Assembly (NCBI GenBank): GCA_018241025.1
Contig: JAFEEQ010000015.1
Location: forward strand, 297,546 to 361,545
DNA: 64,000 nt
Direction of reading: 5' to 3'
Source of the DNA: Pseudomonadota bacterium
Lineage (GTDB): Bacteria > Pseudomonadota > Alphaproteobacteria > Micropepsales > Micropepsaceae
Below the pieces are notes generated by a model that had not been told where the DNA came from, did not search any database, and worked only from the letters and a program-made list of their open reading frames with translations. Numbering within the stretch: position 1 is the stretch's first letter; each line of letters opens with the position of its first letter. Below, piece by piece: positions 36,084 through 45,682 of the stretch. The translations under genes and the position numbers were made by a program.

Positions 36084-37250
36084 ATGGGGATGCTGCGTCT
36101 GGCATTGGCGGTGGCGGTGCTGCTCTCGCACCTTCCACCGGCGACATTTCACTTCGTCGGCGGCGGCGTCGCGGTGCAGGGGTTCTTCGTGATCTCCGGC
36201 TTCTACATGGCGCTGCTGCTGTCCGGAAAATACCGCGACCTAGGCCTGTTCTACAGCAACCGCCTTCTGCGGCTGTTTCCGGCCTACTTCGCCGTGATGG
36301 CTTTCGCCGCGATTGCGCTGTTCGGGTTCAATGCGAGCGCGACGGCGGCACCGGAATATTTCACGGCCGTCTTCCGGCATCCCGGCGCCGCGTTGCTGTT
36401 CGGCTTCGAGAACATCGCCATCGTCGGACAGGATTTGCTCTACTGGTTCACGGTCGACCTGACCGGCCACATCGCCTTCGATCCGCACGGTGCGATGCCG
36501 ACAGCGACGCATCCCGTCGCCTGGCAGCTCCTGCTCGTGCCGCAATCCTGGAGCCTGTCGCTCGAGCTGATGTTCTACGCCTGCGCGCCGTTCCTGATGC
36601 GTTTGCGCTGGCCGTGGCTCGTCGCTGTTGCGCTGGCCAGCATTGTGCTGCGCTATGCCGGATCATGGCTGCCGGTGGACTATCCGCTGTGGCAGGGCCG
36701 GTTCTTTCCGACGACGTTTTTCCTGTTCCTGCTCGGCGTACTGGCCCATCGCGCCCTGCCCGCAGTGGAAAGGATGCCCCGGGCCTTCGCCCTGCCCCTC
36801 GGCTATGGCGCAAGTGTCGCCGTTCTGACCATCGTGATTTTCGAGCCTGTGATCGGATTGGCGGGCGAAGCGGCGCGCTGGCTGATCTACGCCAGCATCG
36901 CGCTGGCCCTGCCCTTCGTCTTCAATGCCTATCGCGAAAACCGGTTCGACCGCTTCGTCGGCGAGTTGAGCTATCCGGTCTACCTGACCCACCTGAACGT
37001 GGTCGGCATCGTGCTGACGTTCAATCTTCCCTGGCCGGTTCTATCGGCCTTCGCCCTGACGCTGGTGGCGTCCCTGCTGCTCTATGTGGCGGTGGATCGG
37101 CCCATCGACGCCTGGCGACAACGACGTGTCGCCAGGCGTCGTCAGGTATCAGCGGATACGGCGGATGGAAGAGATCCGGTCGTCCATGCCCATGCGGCCG
37201 AGCTTGCGGACGTCGTGGTCGACCGTGATGCAGCGGCCGCGGAAGCGTGA
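36084..37250 (+). CDS. Membrane acyltransferase 3 (OafA/YrhL-like)
   Basis: 388-residue multi-pass membrane protein with about ten hydrophobic helices. The conserved N-terminal His (LLSHLPPATFHF), the GVAVQGFFVISGFYMALLL signature and the RLLRLFPAYF Arg motif identify acyltransferase family 3, which acylates sugars, lipids or exopolysaccharide. The last 34 codons, from the stretch VARRRQVSAD on, are hydrophilic and antisense to the 3' end of the crystallin gene (102-nt overlap), suggesting loss of an earlier stop. Confidence 0.86.
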   Translation: MGMLRLALAVAVLLSHLPPATFHFVGGGVAVQGFFVISGFYMALLLSGKYRDLGLFYSNRLLRLFPAYFAVMAFAAIALFGFNASATAAPEYFTAVFRHPGAALLFGFENIAIVGQDLLYWFTVDLTGHIAFDPHGAMPTATHPVAWQLLLVPQSWSLSLELMFYACAPFLMRLRWPWLVAVALASIVLRYAGSWLPVDYPLWQGRFFPTTFFLFLLGVLAHRALPAVERMPRAFALPLGYGASVAVLTIVIFEPVIGLAGEAARWLIYASIALALPFVFNAYRENRFDRFVGELSYPVYLTHLNVVGIVLTFNLPWPVLSAFALTLVASLLLYVAVDRPIDAWRQRRVARRRQVSADTADGRDPVVHAHAAELADVVVDRDAAAAEA

Positions 37251-37484
37251 ATGTTCGCACAGCTCCCACACGCCGCCGTGAACCTCGATGCTTGAGATGC
37301 GATCGTCGAAGTGGACCCAGCCGAGGTCTTCCTGGTCGTCGCGGAATTCGCGCGAGGCGCCGCGGAAGTTGTCCTCCTGATAGACGATGATCGAAGCGCG
37401 GCGCGGACGGGCGGACGCATCGGACGTGGCGAACAGAGACAGCGCGCCCATGGCGAGCAGGCAGGCGGATGCAAATCGTTTCAT
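37149..37484 (-). CDS. Secreted beta/gamma-crystallin-like protein
   Basis: 111 residues with signal peptide MKRFASACLLAMGALSLFATSDASA. The mature part has two Greek-key crystallin motifs: IIVYQEDNFRGASREF...DDRISSIEVHGG and WELCEHSRFRGRCITVD...DDRISSIRRI. The D-D-R-I-S-S blocks match the Ca2+-binding signature. Likely a small periplasmic or secreted Ca-binding stability protein. Confidence 0.86.
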   Translation of the reverse strand: MKRFASACLLAMGALSLFATSDASARPRRASIIVYQEDNFRGASREFRDDQEDLGWVHFDDRISSIEVHGGVWELCEHSRFRGRCITVDHDVRKLGRMGMDDRISSIRRIR

Positions 37485-37595
37485 GATGTACCCCCAAGTT
37501 CGAAATGTGCTTCGACCTTAGCGGAGTTCGGCGGGCGGGCATACCGGTGAGTGAAAAGGAAAATAGGGGAAAGTCAGGTTATCGAGCCGGGAAAC

Positions 37596-37832
37596 CTACC
37601 AGAGACGACGTTTGGCAAAGGCATGTCCCGAACCAGATTTCAAATATTGCTCAAATGCCTCGGCCTGACGTCGACCTGAAAACGCAACATAGGTCTTCAG
37701 GTGCCAGGGCTTGTATTTCGAAGTATGCGGCGACTTTCCGGAATTGTGCTCGACGATGCGGCGCTTCAAATCCGTCGAAGAACCAATGTAGCGATGCCCG
37801 GTCTCGCTCTCGATCAGATACACATAAAACAT
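37596..37832 (-). CDS. GIY-YIG superfamily nuclease
   Basis: 78-residue single-domain nuclease. The N-terminus YVYLIESETGHRYIGSSTDLKRRIVEHNSG contains the GIY-like and YIG motifs and the catalytic Arg. The conserved second half is HLKTYVAFSGRRQAEAFEQYLKSGSG. Such stand-alone proteins (UPF0213-like) are short and of uncertain role in repair or mobile DNA. Starting at the ATG at 37832 gives the canonical length. It sits between repeats, 92 bp from tRNA-Ser. Confidence 0.88.
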   Translation of the reverse strand: MFYVYLIESETGHRYIGSSTDLKRRIVEHNSGKSPHTSKYKPWHLKTYVAFSGRRQAEAFEQYLKSGSGHAFAKRRLW

Positions 37833-37838
37833 CAGCAG

Positions 37839-37926
37839 CCCTCCTTCGCTAAAGCTTCGGAGGGCATCCTGCTTCGCCCAAACCGTAGTGCCAAATCCTG
37901 CGAAGCTCGAAGAGCGAAGCAGGATG
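37839..37926. repeat. Inverted repeats between GIY-YIG gene and tRNA-Ser
   Basis: CCCTCC (37839-37844) pairs with GGAGGG (37859-37864). A 13-bp perfect inverted repeat CATCCTGCTTCGC (37865-37877) / GCGAAGCAGGATG (37914-37926) follows, its right arm reaching into the tRNA CCA end. Confidence 0.75.
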
Positions 37927-38014
37927 GCGGATGGGGTGAGATTCGAACTCACGGTGACGTCGCCGCCACGCCGGTTTTCAAGACCGGTGCCTTAAACCGC
38001 TCGGCCACCCATCC
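37925..38014 (-). tRNA. tRNA-Ser(UGA)
   Basis: 90 nt including an encoded CCA. The acceptor stem GGATGGG/CCCATCC is perfect, the anticodon loop reads CTTGAAA (anticodon UGA), and the long variable arm expected of tRNA-Ser is present. The T-arm contains GTTCGAATC. Confidence 0.97.
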
Positions 38015-38064
38015 ACGGGGCGCCTCGCTATCACGCGCAGCGGGGCCGGGTCCAGTGACGGCGT

Positions 38065-39138
38065 TCAGGCCGCGTCGCCGACGCGCAAGAGCGTGCCGGA
38101 GAGTTCGGCACCTGTCAGGTCGGTGATCACGTGCCGGCCGCTGGACAGCGAGAGATTGTCGAGCTTCGCGTCGCGGAAATCGGCATGGGACAGTTTCGCA
38201 TCGCGGAAGGAGGCACCGCGCAAGTCGGCACCGGTGAACCAGGCGTCGCGCAGATCGGCGCCGTCGAAGCGCGCGCCCTGAAGCTCGCAATGCGAAAAGT
38301 CGACACCGATGGCACATGCCCCGGTCAGATTGATCCCGGTCAGGCGGCGGCCGGCGAAGTCCTGCCGCGCCAGCCTGAGATCCAGGCCATCGAACGATGG
38401 ACGCGAGCCGCGCGCGCCACCGGAGGCGATGAACTGCTCGTAGCAATGGATACGCTCGCGGATATCCGGCAGCTTGCCGTGCTGCTCCGCGCCGGGATCG
38501 AGGATCGCGGAGCGGAATTTCTCGGGCGGGAGACGCAGGTGCTCCAGGTTGACGCCCATGAGGATGGCGCCATCGAAATTGGCGTTGCCGAGCGTTGCGC
38601 CGGCGAGCGATGCGCCGGACAGATTGGCGCCGGCGAAATTCGCGTCTTTCAAATTGGCGTCGTCGAGCCGTGCGCCTTTCAGCGAACAATTACGGAATTC
38701 GGCGGCGTAGGTGCCGTTGTTGTTGCGGATCTCGCTCCAGCCTCCGTCTTTGGTGACGAATCCGACGGCGGACCGGCGGAAATCTGCGCCGGTCAGATCG
38801 GCACCATTGAAGCAGGTGCCGATGACGAGCGCGCCGCGAAGATCCGTCCGCCGAAGGCTGGCGCCGGTGAAATCGGCATTTTCGAGAACCGCGCAGTTGA
38901 GCGAGGCCGAGTCAAAACTCGACTTGCGGCAGGGACATCCGGACAGATTGGCGCCGGTCAGTTCGATTTCGTCGAGCCGCATGCCGTTCAGCACGCCTTC
39001 GCGCAAATCCCACATGCGCAGGTCCGCGCGCCTGCCGCCGGGCCGGCGAAGAACAAAGGCTTCGTGCTCGCGGAGCTGGCTCAGCACCCGCACGCGATTG
39101 AAACGATTGAGAACCTTCTGGCTCGCTGGCTGGGACAC
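38065..39138 (-). CDS. Pentapeptide-repeat protein
   Basis: 357 residues dominated by A(D/N)LxG-type pentapeptides in two blocks (about 60-205 and 255-345): for example ELTGANLSGC, NADFTGASLRR, GADLTGADFRR, DANLKDANFAGANLSGASLAGATLGNANF and GADLRDAWFTGADLRGASF. These form right-handed quadrilateral beta helices that can mimic DNA (gyrase protection) or act as scaffolds. A non-repeat insertion of about 50 residues separates the blocks. GTG start. No export signal, so cytosolic. Function unknown. Confidence 0.88.
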   Translation of the reverse strand: MSQPASQKVLNRFNRVRVLSQLREHEAFVLRRPGGRRADLRMWDLREGVLNGMRLDEIELTGANLSGCPCRKSSFDSASLNCAVLENADFTGASLRRTDLRGALVIGTCFNGADLTGADFRRSAVGFVTKDGGWSEIRNNNGTYAAEFRNCSLKGARLDDANLKDANFAGANLSGASLAGATLGNANFDGAILMGVNLEHLRLPPEKFRSAILDPGAEQHGKLPDIRERIHCYEQFIASGGARGSRPSFDGLDLRLARQDFAGRRLTGINLTGACAIGVDFSHCELQGARFDGADLRDAWFTGADLRGASFRDAKLSHADFRDAKLDNLSLSSGRHVITDLTGAELSGTLLRVGDAA

Positions 39139-39326
39139 GCAGGACTGCCGCTGACAACACGCGACCTACCTAGAGCATCGCGGTTGAGCATTCGGAAAGC
39201 GACATGGTGAATTTGGCTCTCCAGGTCGCAAAGACCTTAGGACAAATACGTAATGCATTTGATCTGTCTGCTTGAGGCGCCCCGGCAATTGCGCGACAGT
39301 CGGCCGTCGCCATCCGGGATTCCTCG

Positions 39327-40580
39327 ATGCTTTCTCGCCGGACCTTGCTCGCCAGCGGCGCGGCATTCGCCGCAACCCTTCCGGCCCTTGGCAAACCGAA
39401 GCTTACGAATATCGGTCACATCAAGGACATCCACCAGCGGCTGATCTGCCTCGACACCCATCTCGACACGCCGGCGGTGTTCGCGCGGCCGGGCTGGGAC
39501 ATCATGAAACGGCATAGCCACGACACGGATTTCTCGCAGGTCGATTATCCGCGCATGAGCGAGGGCGGGCTCGATGGCGGGTTCTTCGCGATCTACACGC
39601 CGCAGGGGCCGCTGACGCCCGAGGGCATGGACGGCGCGCGCGATTCCGCCTTCGTGCGCGCGGCGGTGATCCGCGAGATGGTGGCGCGCAATTCGTCTCA
39701 CTTCGAGCTCGCTTTCACGGCGGCGGATGCGGCGCGGATCAACGCGGCGAAGAAGAAGATCGTCTATCAGAGCATCGAGAACGCCTATCCGCTGGGCGAG
39801 GATGTCTCGCTGCTGCGGAGCTTCTACGCGCTTGGCGTGCGGCTTTGCGGCGTGGCGCACTTCAAGGCCAACCAGTTCGGCGATTCCGCTACCGATGCGG
39901 CCAAGTGGAACGGGCTGTCGCCGGCGGGCGAGCAGTTGATCGCGCTGATGAACGAACTCGGCATCGTGCCGGACCAGTCGCATTCCTCCGATCTGGTGTT
40001 CGACCAGATGGTCAAGCTGTCGAAGACGCCGATCCTCCTGTCGCATTCGGGTTGCCGGGCGGTGCACGACCATCCGCGCAACATCGACGATGACCGACTG
40101 AAGGTACTCGCATCGACCGGCGGCGTGATCCAGTGCAACACACTGAGTTCCTATCTGGTCGACACGCCATCCAATCCCGATCGCGACAAGGCGATGGGCG
40201 CGGTCTATGCGACGCTGCGTTCGCTGTCGTCGCTGCCGCCGGCGGAGGGGGCGAAGCGGATTGCGGCGGCGGCGCGCCAGGTGAAGGCGATCAACGCGAA
40301 ATATCCGGCGCCGCGCGCGAGCTTCGAGGACTTCATGAAGCATGTGCTTCATGCGTTGAACACGGCCGGCGTGGAGCATGTCGGCATCGGCGCCGATTGG
40401 GATGGCGGCGGCGGCGATGTCGGGCTCGAGGATTGCTCGCAGAACTGGAAGATCACCGCACGGCTGCTGAAGGAAGGTTACAAGGTCGCCGATCTCGAGA
40501 AGATCTGGAGCGGCAATGCGCTGCGCGTGCTGAAAGCGGCCGAAGACGGACGCGCGAAGCAAGCGGGAGACAGCAAGTGA
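39327..40580 (+). CDS. Membrane dipeptidase (M19 renal dipeptidase-like)
   Basis: 417-residue exported zinc dipeptidase. The N-terminus MLSRRTLLASGAAFAATLPALG looks like a Tat signal. The TIM-barrel metal ligands are seen in CLDTHLD (HxD), in the Asp/His region PDQSHSS, and in ILLSHSGCRAVHDHPRN; GIGADWDG is also family-typical. Likely hydrolyses dipeptides or cell-wall peptides in the periplasm. Its TGA overlaps the GTG of the CoA-transferase. Confidence 0.9.
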   Translation: MLSRRTLLASGAAFAATLPALGKPKLTNIGHIKDIHQRLICLDTHLDTPAVFARPGWDIMKRHSHDTDFSQVDYPRMSEGGLDGGFFAIYTPQGPLTPEGMDGARDSAFVRAAVIREMVARNSSHFELAFTAADAARINAAKKKIVYQSIENAYPLGEDVSLLRSFYALGVRLCGVAHFKANQFGDSATDAAKWNGLSPAGEQLIALMNELGIVPDQSHSSDLVFDQMVKLSKTPILLSHSGCRAVHDHPRNIDDDRLKVLASTGGVIQCNTLSSYLVDTPSNPDRDKAMGAVYATLRSLSSLPPAEGAKRIAAAARQVKAINAKYPAPRASFEDFMKHVLHALNTAGVEHVGIGADWDGGGGDVGLEDCSQNWKITARLLKEGYKVADLEKIWSGNALRVLKAAEDGRAKQAGDSK

Positions 40581-41980
40581 GCATCGCCGACACGGCTTTT
40601 GCGCAACTGATGACGGTGGCCGGGCGGGAGCAGCCGGACTTCGCGCATATCGACAGCGGCACGCCGGCCCTCAAGACACGCTTCTACGCCGACGAAGCGG
40701 CGGCGGCGGCGATTGCGGCAGGCGCGACGGTAGCGGCGGACATCTGGACGCTGCGCAGCGGGGTGCGGCAGGAAGTTGCGGTCTCGACACGCGAGGCGGC
40801 GGCGGGGCTGGTCGGCTTTCTGCATCAGAAATTCGACGATCCGGCCAAGGCGCCAGATCCGCGCGGAAGGCTGGCGGCGTCAGGCACGTCTGCCAATGGT
40901 TTTTTCAAGACCGCCGATGGGCGGTACGTGTTCCTGCATCCGAGTTTTCCCGAGAGCACGAAACGGCTTTTGAAGGTGCTCGATTGCCCCGACGAGGCCG
41001 ATGCCATCGCGGCGACAATGCTGAAATGGAAGGCGCTCGCTTTCGAAGATGCGGTCGCGGCGGCCGGAGCCTGTGCCGGGCTGGCGCGCACGCCCGAGGA
41101 ATGGGATGCGAGCGAACAGGGCCGCATGCTCGCGAGCCGGCCCGTGGTCGAGGTGACCAAGATCGGCGAGAGCAAGCCGGAGCCTTTCGCCAAAGGTGGC
41201 GATGCCCCGCTGGACGGCGTGCGGGTGCTCGATCTGACGCGGGTCCTGGCTGGGCCGACCTGCGGGCGCACGCTGGCGCAGTATGGCGCCGATGTGATGA
41301 TGGTGACGTCGCCCGCCCTGCCCTCGGTGCCGTACTTCGTGACGGACACGGGGCATGGCAAGCGTGCCGCATCGGTCGATCTGACGTCGGAGCCCGGCAG
41401 GGCGACGCTGCGCGAACTCGTGCGTGGCGCCGGCGTGTTCGCGCAGGGCTATCGTCAAGGTTCGCTGGAGCGTCTCGGCTTCGGGCCGCTGGCGCTGGCG
41501 GAGCTGCGGCCGGGGATCATCTGCACGGCGATCAACTGCTACGGCCATGAGGGGCCATGGCGCGGGCGGCCGGGATGGGAACAGCTCGGGCAAACAGTGA
41601 CGGGATTGGCCGTGACGCATGGCGGCACGGCGGGGCCAAAGCTTCTGCCGGGCGCCGTGACGGATTACACGACGGGGTTCCTCGCTGCGTTCGGAACGCT
41701 GCTGGCGCTGCAGCGCCGCGCACTTTATGGCGGATCCTATCTGGTGCGCGCGTCGCTGTGTCAGACGGCGACCTGGCTGCGCGGGCTGGGGCTTGCGGAT
41801 GAAGCGCGTCTCGATACGGCGAAGGACATCACCGCGGACGAAGTCGCGGGCTGGTCGATCCGGAGCGAAACCGGGTTCGGGCCGATGACGCATTTGCGCC
41901 CACCGGTGGCGATGAGCGCGACGCCGGCGCGCTGGCGCCGCGGCGTGGTGCCGCTCGGGACCGACGCGCCGGCCTGGTGA
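40577..41980 (+). CDS. CaiB/BaiF family CoA-transferase
   Basis: 467-residue class III CoA-transferase. The central region has the family hallmark DGVRVLDLTRVLAGPTCGRTLAQYGADVMMV, where the catalytic Asp of related enzymes lies further on in a glycine-rich stretch. The N-terminal third is a partial second copy, as in formyl-/bile-acid-type relatives. The GTG overlaps the dipeptidase stop, so they are coupled. Substrate unknown. Confidence 0.87.
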   Translation: MSIADTAFAQLMTVAGREQPDFAHIDSGTPALKTRFYADEAAAAAIAAGATVAADIWTLRSGVRQEVAVSTREAAAGLVGFLHQKFDDPAKAPDPRGRLAASGTSANGFFKTADGRYVFLHPSFPESTKRLLKVLDCPDEADAIAATMLKWKALAFEDAVAAAGACAGLARTPEEWDASEQGRMLASRPVVEVTKIGESKPEPFAKGGDAPLDGVRVLDLTRVLAGPTCGRTLAQYGADVMMVTSPALPSVPYFVTDTGHGKRAASVDLTSEPGRATLRELVRGAGVFAQGYRQGSLERLGFGPLALAELRPGIICTAINCYGHEGPWRGRPGWEQLGQTVTGLAVTHGGTAGPKLLPGAVTDYTTGFLAAFGTLLALQRRALYGGSYLVRASLCQTATWLRGLGLADEARLDTAKDITADEVAGWSIRSETGFGPMTHLRPPVAMSATPARWRRGVVPLGTDAPAW

Positions 41981-41984
41981 CGGG

Positions 41985-42860
41985 CTACTTCAGATCCTTC
42001 TGGTCGATCACGCCGGCGTACTGGATCGGGCCGTTGCTGCGGTCGGCGACGGCGGCGGGCTTGGCCGGCGGCGTCTCGTACTGCTTGTACTCCGGCACCT
42101 GGTCGATGCGGGCGAAGCGGTAGCCTTCTTCCATCAGCGCCGGAACGACGGCGGCCACGAGGTCGGCCGACTGGCGATGGATGCAGTGCATCAGCACGAC
42201 ACCGCCGTCATGGCGGCGGATCTCGCGCAGATAGCCCTTGGCGCAGGTCTCGGCGCTCCAGCGATGGTGCCAGCAGCTCCAGTCGGCGGCGCTCATGATG
42301 TAGCCGTCGCGCGTCATGGAGATTTCGCCGCCCTCGTCCCAATAGATCGGGCCGATGTAGTTGCGCAGGACCGGGTCGGCATTCAACACCGCGGCATGCG
42401 CGGTGCGCCAGGAACCGAACGGAGCACGGAAAAAGAACTTGTCCGTCGGCTTCATCAGCGGCGCGATGAGATCGTTCACTTCGCGTATCTGGTCGACCAG
42501 AAGGTCCGGATGGCGGACATAGCGGTTGCCGAGCAGCGGATGGGTCGCACTGTGATTGGCGAGCAGATGACCTTCGGCCGCGATGCGCGCCAGAACGTCG
42601 GGATAGCGCTTCGCCATGCGCCCGACGATGAAGAAGGTCGCCTTGACGTTCAGCGTCTTGAGCACGTCGAGCACGGCCGGGGTGTTGGCGTTGGGGCCGT
42701 CGTCGAAGGTTAGCGCGACGACATGGGCATCGCGCAGGCCGGAGTGGAAGATGTTCTTCGGCTGGAACAGAGCGATGCGGTCGTCGTCGCCGCCCGCGAG
42801 CGCCGGCGTCACACAGGCGAGCGCGAGGACGGCTGCTGCCGCCAATTTCCACAAACGCAT
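41985..42860 (-). CDS. Exported polysaccharide deacetylase-like protein
   Basis: 291 residues with signal peptide MRLWKLAAAAVLALACVTPALA. The NodB-type carbohydrate esterase 4 domain shows Asp in ALTFDDGPN, the H-x-H pair in LANHSATHPLLG, RAPFGSW, and MHCIH. It probably deacetylates peptidoglycan or another glycan in the periplasm. Confidence 0.87.
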   Translation of the reverse strand: MRLWKLAAAAVLALACVTPALAGGDDDRIALFQPKNIFHSGLRDAHVVALTFDDGPNANTPAVLDVLKTLNVKATFFIVGRMAKRYPDVLARIAAEGHLLANHSATHPLLGNRYVRHPDLLVDQIREVNDLIAPLMKPTDKFFFRAPFGSWRTAHAAVLNADPVLRNYIGPIYWDEGGEISMTRDGYIMSAADWSCWHHRWSAETCAKGYLREIRRHDGGVVLMHCIHRQSADLVAAVVPALMEEGYRFARIDQVPEYKQYETPPAKPAAVADRSNGPIQYAGVIDQKDLK

Positions 42861-42954
42861 GATCGACACCCCTGGCCCATTCCGAGTCCGGAACAAGATT
42901 AAGGGGACCGGCCGCGGCCAACAAGGCAGCCGCGGCCAATAAGGCGCGATATGG

Positions 42955-45180
42955 CTAACGCGCGGCCAGTGTCAACGTGTGGTTTTTCAACGGCAACTCC
43001 CGGATCCGGGTCCCCGTGACGGCGTAGATGGCATTGGCGATCGCCGGCGCCAGCGGCGGCACGCCCGGCTCCCCAGCACCACCGAGCGGGGCGTCGCTTG
43101 AGATGAGATGGACCTCGATCTGCGGCGTATCGGCCAAACGGACGACCTCGTAGTCGGGGAAGTTCGACTGGACCACGGCGCCCTTGTCGATGGTGATCTC
43201 GCCGTTCTTCGCGGCGCTGAGGCTGTAGATAATGGCGCCTTCGATCTGGGCCTTGAAGCCATCGGGGTTGACCGCCATGCCGGCATCGACCGCGGAGACG
43301 ACCCGGTCGATCGTAAGCGCACCGCCCTGCCCAACCGTCACCTGCACAACATGGGCGACGATCGTGCCGAAGCTTTCGAACATCGCGATGCCGCGGCCGC
43401 TACCGGCGGGAAGCGGCGTGCCCCAGCCGGCTTTCAGCGCCGCCAGTTCCAGCGCGGCCTTGTGGCGCGGCTTCGCGCCGAGCATGGCGCGGCGATAGTC
43501 GAGCGGGTCTTTCTTGGCGGCATGCGCCATCTCGTCGACGAAGCTCTCGATGAAGAAGCCGTGCCACGAGGCCTCGACGCTACGCCACGGACCGGTCGGA
43601 ACATGCGTCGGCACCTTGGCCGTGCGGACAGCCTGATTGCCGATGCCGTAGACGATATGGGCTTCGGAGTTCGCGCCGTCATCGGTGGTGTAGTCGTTGA
43701 CCCATGCGACGGGCATGCCGTCGGCGCCGAGCGCACCCTTCAGATGGCTAGTCACATTCGGGCGGTAGTAATCGTGCTGCATGTCCTGATCGCGGGTGTA
43801 GATCAGCTTCACCGGCGTGCCGGGCATCGCCTGCGCCGTGCGCACCGCCTGTTCGAGGAAGTTGAAATAGCCCGGCAGGCGCCGGCCGAAGCCGCCACCC
43901 ATCGGCAGCAGGTGATAGGTCACCTTGTCCATCGACAGGCCCGACACCTTCGCGCAGAAGGCGCGCGCGCCGAGGCCGTCCTGTGTGCCGGACCAGACTT
44001 CGAGCGTGCCGTCCGCCTTCCACAGCGCCGTGCAGTTCATCGGCTCCATCGGCGCGTGGCTGAGATAGGGCACGCTGTAGGTCGCTTCGACGAGCCGTCC
44101 ACCAGCGAGTGCATCCGCGCCATTGCCGGTGGTGATGTCCTTCTTGAGGTCGTCGCCCTTCAGGGCCGCGTTGTGACGCGCGGCGATCTCGGCCGAGGTG
44201 ACCTTACCGTTGCCGGCATTGTCCCAGACCGGGTCGAGCGCCTCGACCGCGTTGTAAGCGCGCCAGAAGCGATCGGCGACGACGACGACGGAGTCATCGA
44301 GGCTGACGACCTTCTTCACGCCACGCATGGTTTCGGCAGTTTTCGAATCGACCGATTTCAGCTTGCCGCCGAAGACCGGAGAAATGCGGATCGCGGCATA
44401 GAGCATGCCGGGCTGGACGACATCGAGGCCGTAATTCGTCGTGCCGTTGACCTTCTTCGGGATGTCGACGCGCGGGATCGATTTACCGACGAGCGTGTAC
44501 TTGTCCTTCGGTTTGAGCGGCGGGTTGGCGGAAGGCGAATAGCCCGCTGCATCTTCAACCAGCGCGCCATAGCCGAGGCTGCGGCCCGACGCGGCGTGCA
44601 GCACCTTGTTGGCCTTGGTCGTGCACTCCGACGGCGACACGTTCCAGCGTGCGGCGGCGGCCTTGACCAGCATTTCGCGCGCGGCGGCACCGGCAATGCG
44701 CATACCGTAGACGCCGGTGGCCCGCACGGCGGAGGAGCCGCCCGTCACCTGCAGGTCCATGTAACCGGCCACGCTGCGGAATGTGTTGGCGACGGTACCG
44801 CGCAGGAAGGCCGGTATGTCGTTCGCCGTCATGCCCTGGGTCGAAAGGATGAAGCCTTCACCGAGCGGGCCGTTGGCGAAGATCGTGTCCGGCGGCGCGG
44901 CCTCGACCTTCACCTTGCTCCAATCGGCATCGAGTTCTTCGGCAGCCATCTGCGGCAGCGCGGTGTAGATGCCGGTGCCCATGTCGCAATGGGGAACGAC
45001 GACGGTGACGGTGTCGTCGGAGGCGATCTTGAGCCAGTTGTTGATGAACTTCTCGCCGGGCTTCGCGGCCAGCGCGTCGGCCTTCTCGAGACGATGGCTC
45101 GGCCACAGGGCGTAACCGACGACGAGTGCGCCCGCGGTGCCGAGACCGCCGAGCAGGATCATTCTGCGGGTGGTGGCCAT
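42955..45180 (-). CDS. iorB: Molybdenum hydroxylase large subunit (isoquinoline 1-oxidoreductase beta-like)
   Basis: 741-residue xanthine oxidase family subunit that binds molybdopterin cytosine dinucleotide. The N-terminal Tat signal is TTRRMILLGGLG. Family sequence includes GMGVY-like loops, RSVEASWHGFFIESFVDEMA, and VSAVDAGMAVNPDGFKAQIEGAI near the C-terminus. It pairs with the ferredoxin subunit 45185-45637 four bases upstream and probably oxidises an N-heterocycle or aldehyde in the periplasm. Exact substrate unknown. Confidence 0.9.
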   Translation of the reverse strand: MATTRRMILLGGLGTAGALVVGYALWPSHRLEKADALAAKPGEKFINNWLKIASDDTVTVVVPHCDMGTGIYTALPQMAAEELDADWSKVKVEAAPPDTIFANGPLGEGFILSTQGMTANDIPAFLRGTVANTFRSVAGYMDLQVTGGSSAVRATGVYGMRIAGAAAREMLVKAAAARWNVSPSECTTKANKVLHAASGRSLGYGALVEDAAGYSPSANPPLKPKDKYTLVGKSIPRVDIPKKVNGTTNYGLDVVQPGMLYAAIRISPVFGGKLKSVDSKTAETMRGVKKVVSLDDSVVVVADRFWRAYNAVEALDPVWDNAGNGKVTSAEIAARHNAALKGDDLKKDITTGNGADALAGGRLVEATYSVPYLSHAPMEPMNCTALWKADGTLEVWSGTQDGLGARAFCAKVSGLSMDKVTYHLLPMGGGFGRRLPGYFNFLEQAVRTAQAMPGTPVKLIYTRDQDMQHDYYRPNVTSHLKGALGADGMPVAWVNDYTTDDGANSEAHIVYGIGNQAVRTAKVPTHVPTGPWRSVEASWHGFFIESFVDEMAHAAKKDPLDYRRAMLGAKPRHKAALELAALKAGWGTPLPAGSGRGIAMFESFGTIVAHVVQVTVGQGGALTIDRVVSAVDAGMAVNPDGFKAQIEGAIIYSLSAAKNGEITIDKGAVVQSNFPDYEVVRLADTPQIEVHLISSDAPLGGAGEPGVPPLAPAIANAIYAVTGTRIRELPLKNHTLTLAAR

Positions 45181-45184
45181 GGCG

Positions 45185-45637
45185 TCAGACCTTCTCGCCG
45201 AGCGCGCGGACCGCTTCGCGGATGCGCGGATAGGTGCCACAGCGGCAGATATTCGTGATCGACTCGGCGAGTTGCTCGTCGGTCGGCTTGGGGTTGGTCT
45301 TCAGCAGTGCGCTGACCGCCATGATCATGCCCGACTGGCAATAGCCGCATTGCGGGACCTGATGATCGATCCAGGCCTGTTGCACGGGCGTCAGACCGTT
45401 CGCCGAGAGGCCTTCAATGGTCATAATCTCTTTTCCTGCGACCGAGCCAACCGTGGTCACGCAGGAGCGCTGGGCATTGCCGTCGACATGCACGGTGCAG
45501 GCGCCGCATTGCGCGATGCCGCAGCCGAATTTGGTGCCGGTCAGCCCGACCTCGTCGCGGATCACCCAGAGGAGCGGCGCGTCGTCTTCGACGTCCAATA
45601 CGTGTTCTGTGCCGTTTATTTTGAGTTTGACGGTCAT
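45185..45637 (-). CDS. iorA: Molybdenum hydroxylase [2Fe-2S] subunit
   Basis: 150-residue small subunit with two [2Fe-2S] clusters. Plant-type cluster [22 protein letters not shown] and the C-terminal helical cluster [11 protein letters not shown] ... [11 protein letters not shown], both with all Cys in place. It relays electrons from the molybdenum centre of the following subunit. Confidence 0.94.
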   Translation of the reverse strand: MTVKLKINGTEHVLDVEDDAPLLWVIRDEVGLTGTKFGCGIAQCGACTVHVDGNAQRSCVTTVGSVAGKEIMTIEGLSANGLTPVQQAWIDHQVPQCGYCQSGMIMAVSALLKTNPKPTDEQLAESITNICRCGTYPRIREAVRALGEKV

Positions 45638-45682
45638 GCGAGCCTCCCGAACAACCGATTCATAGCACAGTTGACGGGCGCG

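Noticed and set aside
43108..45258. A 716-codon open frame on the plus strand
   Set aside because: Antisense to the molybdenum hydroxylase large subunit, which has clear family motifs; the plus frame has none.
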